From: Planctomycetota bacterium
GTDB taxonomy: Bacteria; Planctomycetota; UBA8742; UBA2392
DNA length: 64,000 bases
Assembly: GCA_003576915.1 (NCBI GenBank)
Contig: QEVF01000002.1
Location: 1 to 64,000, forward strand
Direction of reading: 5' to 3'
The notes under the pieces are model-generated. The model saw only the letters and a program-made list of their open reading frames with translations. It ran no database searches and was not told the origin of the DNA. The stretch's first letter is position 1; each line of letters starts with the position of its first letter. Positions 63,669 to 64,000 of this stretch are shown one piece after another. Both the position numbers and the translations under genes were made by a program.

Positions 63669-64000
63669 ATGCCTCAGCCCAGGACAACCAACGCCCGGGA
63701 CCTCGCATTTGTGCCGGGCACCGAACTCGTGTTCGGGCCCCAGGCCGCACGCCGACGCCAGGTCAGCGACACCATCGCCAGGGTCTCGCGGGGATGGGGT
63801 TTTACCGACATCATCTTGCCGTCCTTTGACGACCGCCGGACCTTCGAGGGTGGCGATGCCCACGACGCCGACCTTTACCGCTTCATGGATCGCGAGGGAC
63901 GTTGGCTGGTTCTGCGTGCGGACTTCACTCTCATTGCGGCCAAGGCGCTGGCTGTGGAACTGCGGCGCGAGCCGAGAACCATTCGCGCGAGCTACGAGGG
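63669..64000 (+). CDS. hisZ: ATP phosphoribosyltransferase regulatory subunit (partial)
   Basis: The first 110 residues of a class II aaRS-like protein are present; the gene runs past the window end. VPGTELVFGPQAARRRQVSDTIARVSRGWGFTDIILPSFDDRR shows the HisS-like motif 1 region, and LYRFMDREGRWLVLRADFTLIAAKALA has the R-x-D-x-T motif-2 form typical of HisZ rather than the R-P-E-x-T of HisS. HisZ activates short-form HisG in histidine synthesis. ATG 63669 lies 10 nt after the cytochrome stop. Confidence 0.8.
   Translation, partial: MPQPRTTNARDLAFVPGTELVFGPQAARRRQVSDTIARVSRGWGFTDIILPSFDDRRTFEGGDAHDADLYRFMDREGRWLVLRADFTLIAAKALAVELRREPRTIRASYE

Overview
This window is 64 kb of GC-rich bacterial chromosome, almost entirely coding. 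No gap between genes exceeds 300 bases; the largest are about 190-260 bases at 700-959, 3542-3784, 12281-12515, 41981-42204, 43222-43410 and 44995-45213. The gene content points to a Gram-negative bacterium. It has an Mla (MCE) lipid-transport operon, several lipoproteins with lipoboxes, a lipoprotein cytochrome c, and a long MoxR/DUF58/BatA-type cluster beside secreted HEAT-repeat and beta-propeller proteins. That last combination, with FG-GAP/VCBS and FHA proteins, resembles Planctomycetota or a related lineage. The placement is inferred from gene families, not from a marker-gene tree.

Layout. 1-98: right end of an IS3-family insertion sequence abutting a lipoprotein gene. 0.1-3.5 kb: PrcB-like lipoprotein, VOC protein, TRIC-family membrane protein, and an FG-GAP/VCBS propeller gene whose frame is interrupted by one in-frame TGA. 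3.8-9.1 kb: icd, purE-purK, then small genes of unknown function including two DinB-like paralogues. 9.15-12.3 kb (minus): ridA, tRNA-Leu(CAA), ruvB, rsmB. 12.5-26.1 kb (plus): HEAT-repeat protein, PQQ-like propeller protein, MoxR ATPase, a membrane/HEAT protein, a DUF58 protein and two large membrane vWA proteins. 26.2-29.2 kb: DNA polymerase III delta and two single-TM helical proteins. 29.2-31.8 kb: nnrE, a YbgC-like thioesterase, a lipoprotein and a macro-domain protein. 31.9-42 kb (minus): nine closely packed genes, WPLF-repeat lipoprotein-mlaE-mlaF-mlaD-ccsA/hemX-hemA-histidine kinase-purD-bioB. 42.2-47.9 kb: a dihydrouridine synthase, a coiled-coil/PDZ protein, an UMF1-type MFS transporter and a C-terminal half transketolase. 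47.9-52.3 kb (minus): metH/metF fusion-plsY-gpsA-Sel1/zinc-ribbon. 52.3-55.4 kb: two accessory-looking genes of less GC-rich composition, one an RTX-like repeat gene with a frameshift. 55.5-62.3 kb (minus): six packed genes, L7/L12-like-domain protein, 91-aa protein, FHA protein, two-TM protein, aroB, dprA. 62.4-64 kb: LolD-type ATPase, cytochrome c, and the start of hisZ.

The most interesting observation is the TGA at 2528-2530. It joins two in-frame halves of one beta-propeller, is followed by a Cys codon, and lies 20 nt upstream of a hairpin with a GGT apical loop. This fits the geometry of a bacterial SECIS element, so the gene is a candidate FG-GAP/VCBS selenoprotein. Two further clusters deserve attention as possibly uncharacterised systems: the 13.6-kb MoxR/vWA locus, and the FHA / L7-L12-like operon.
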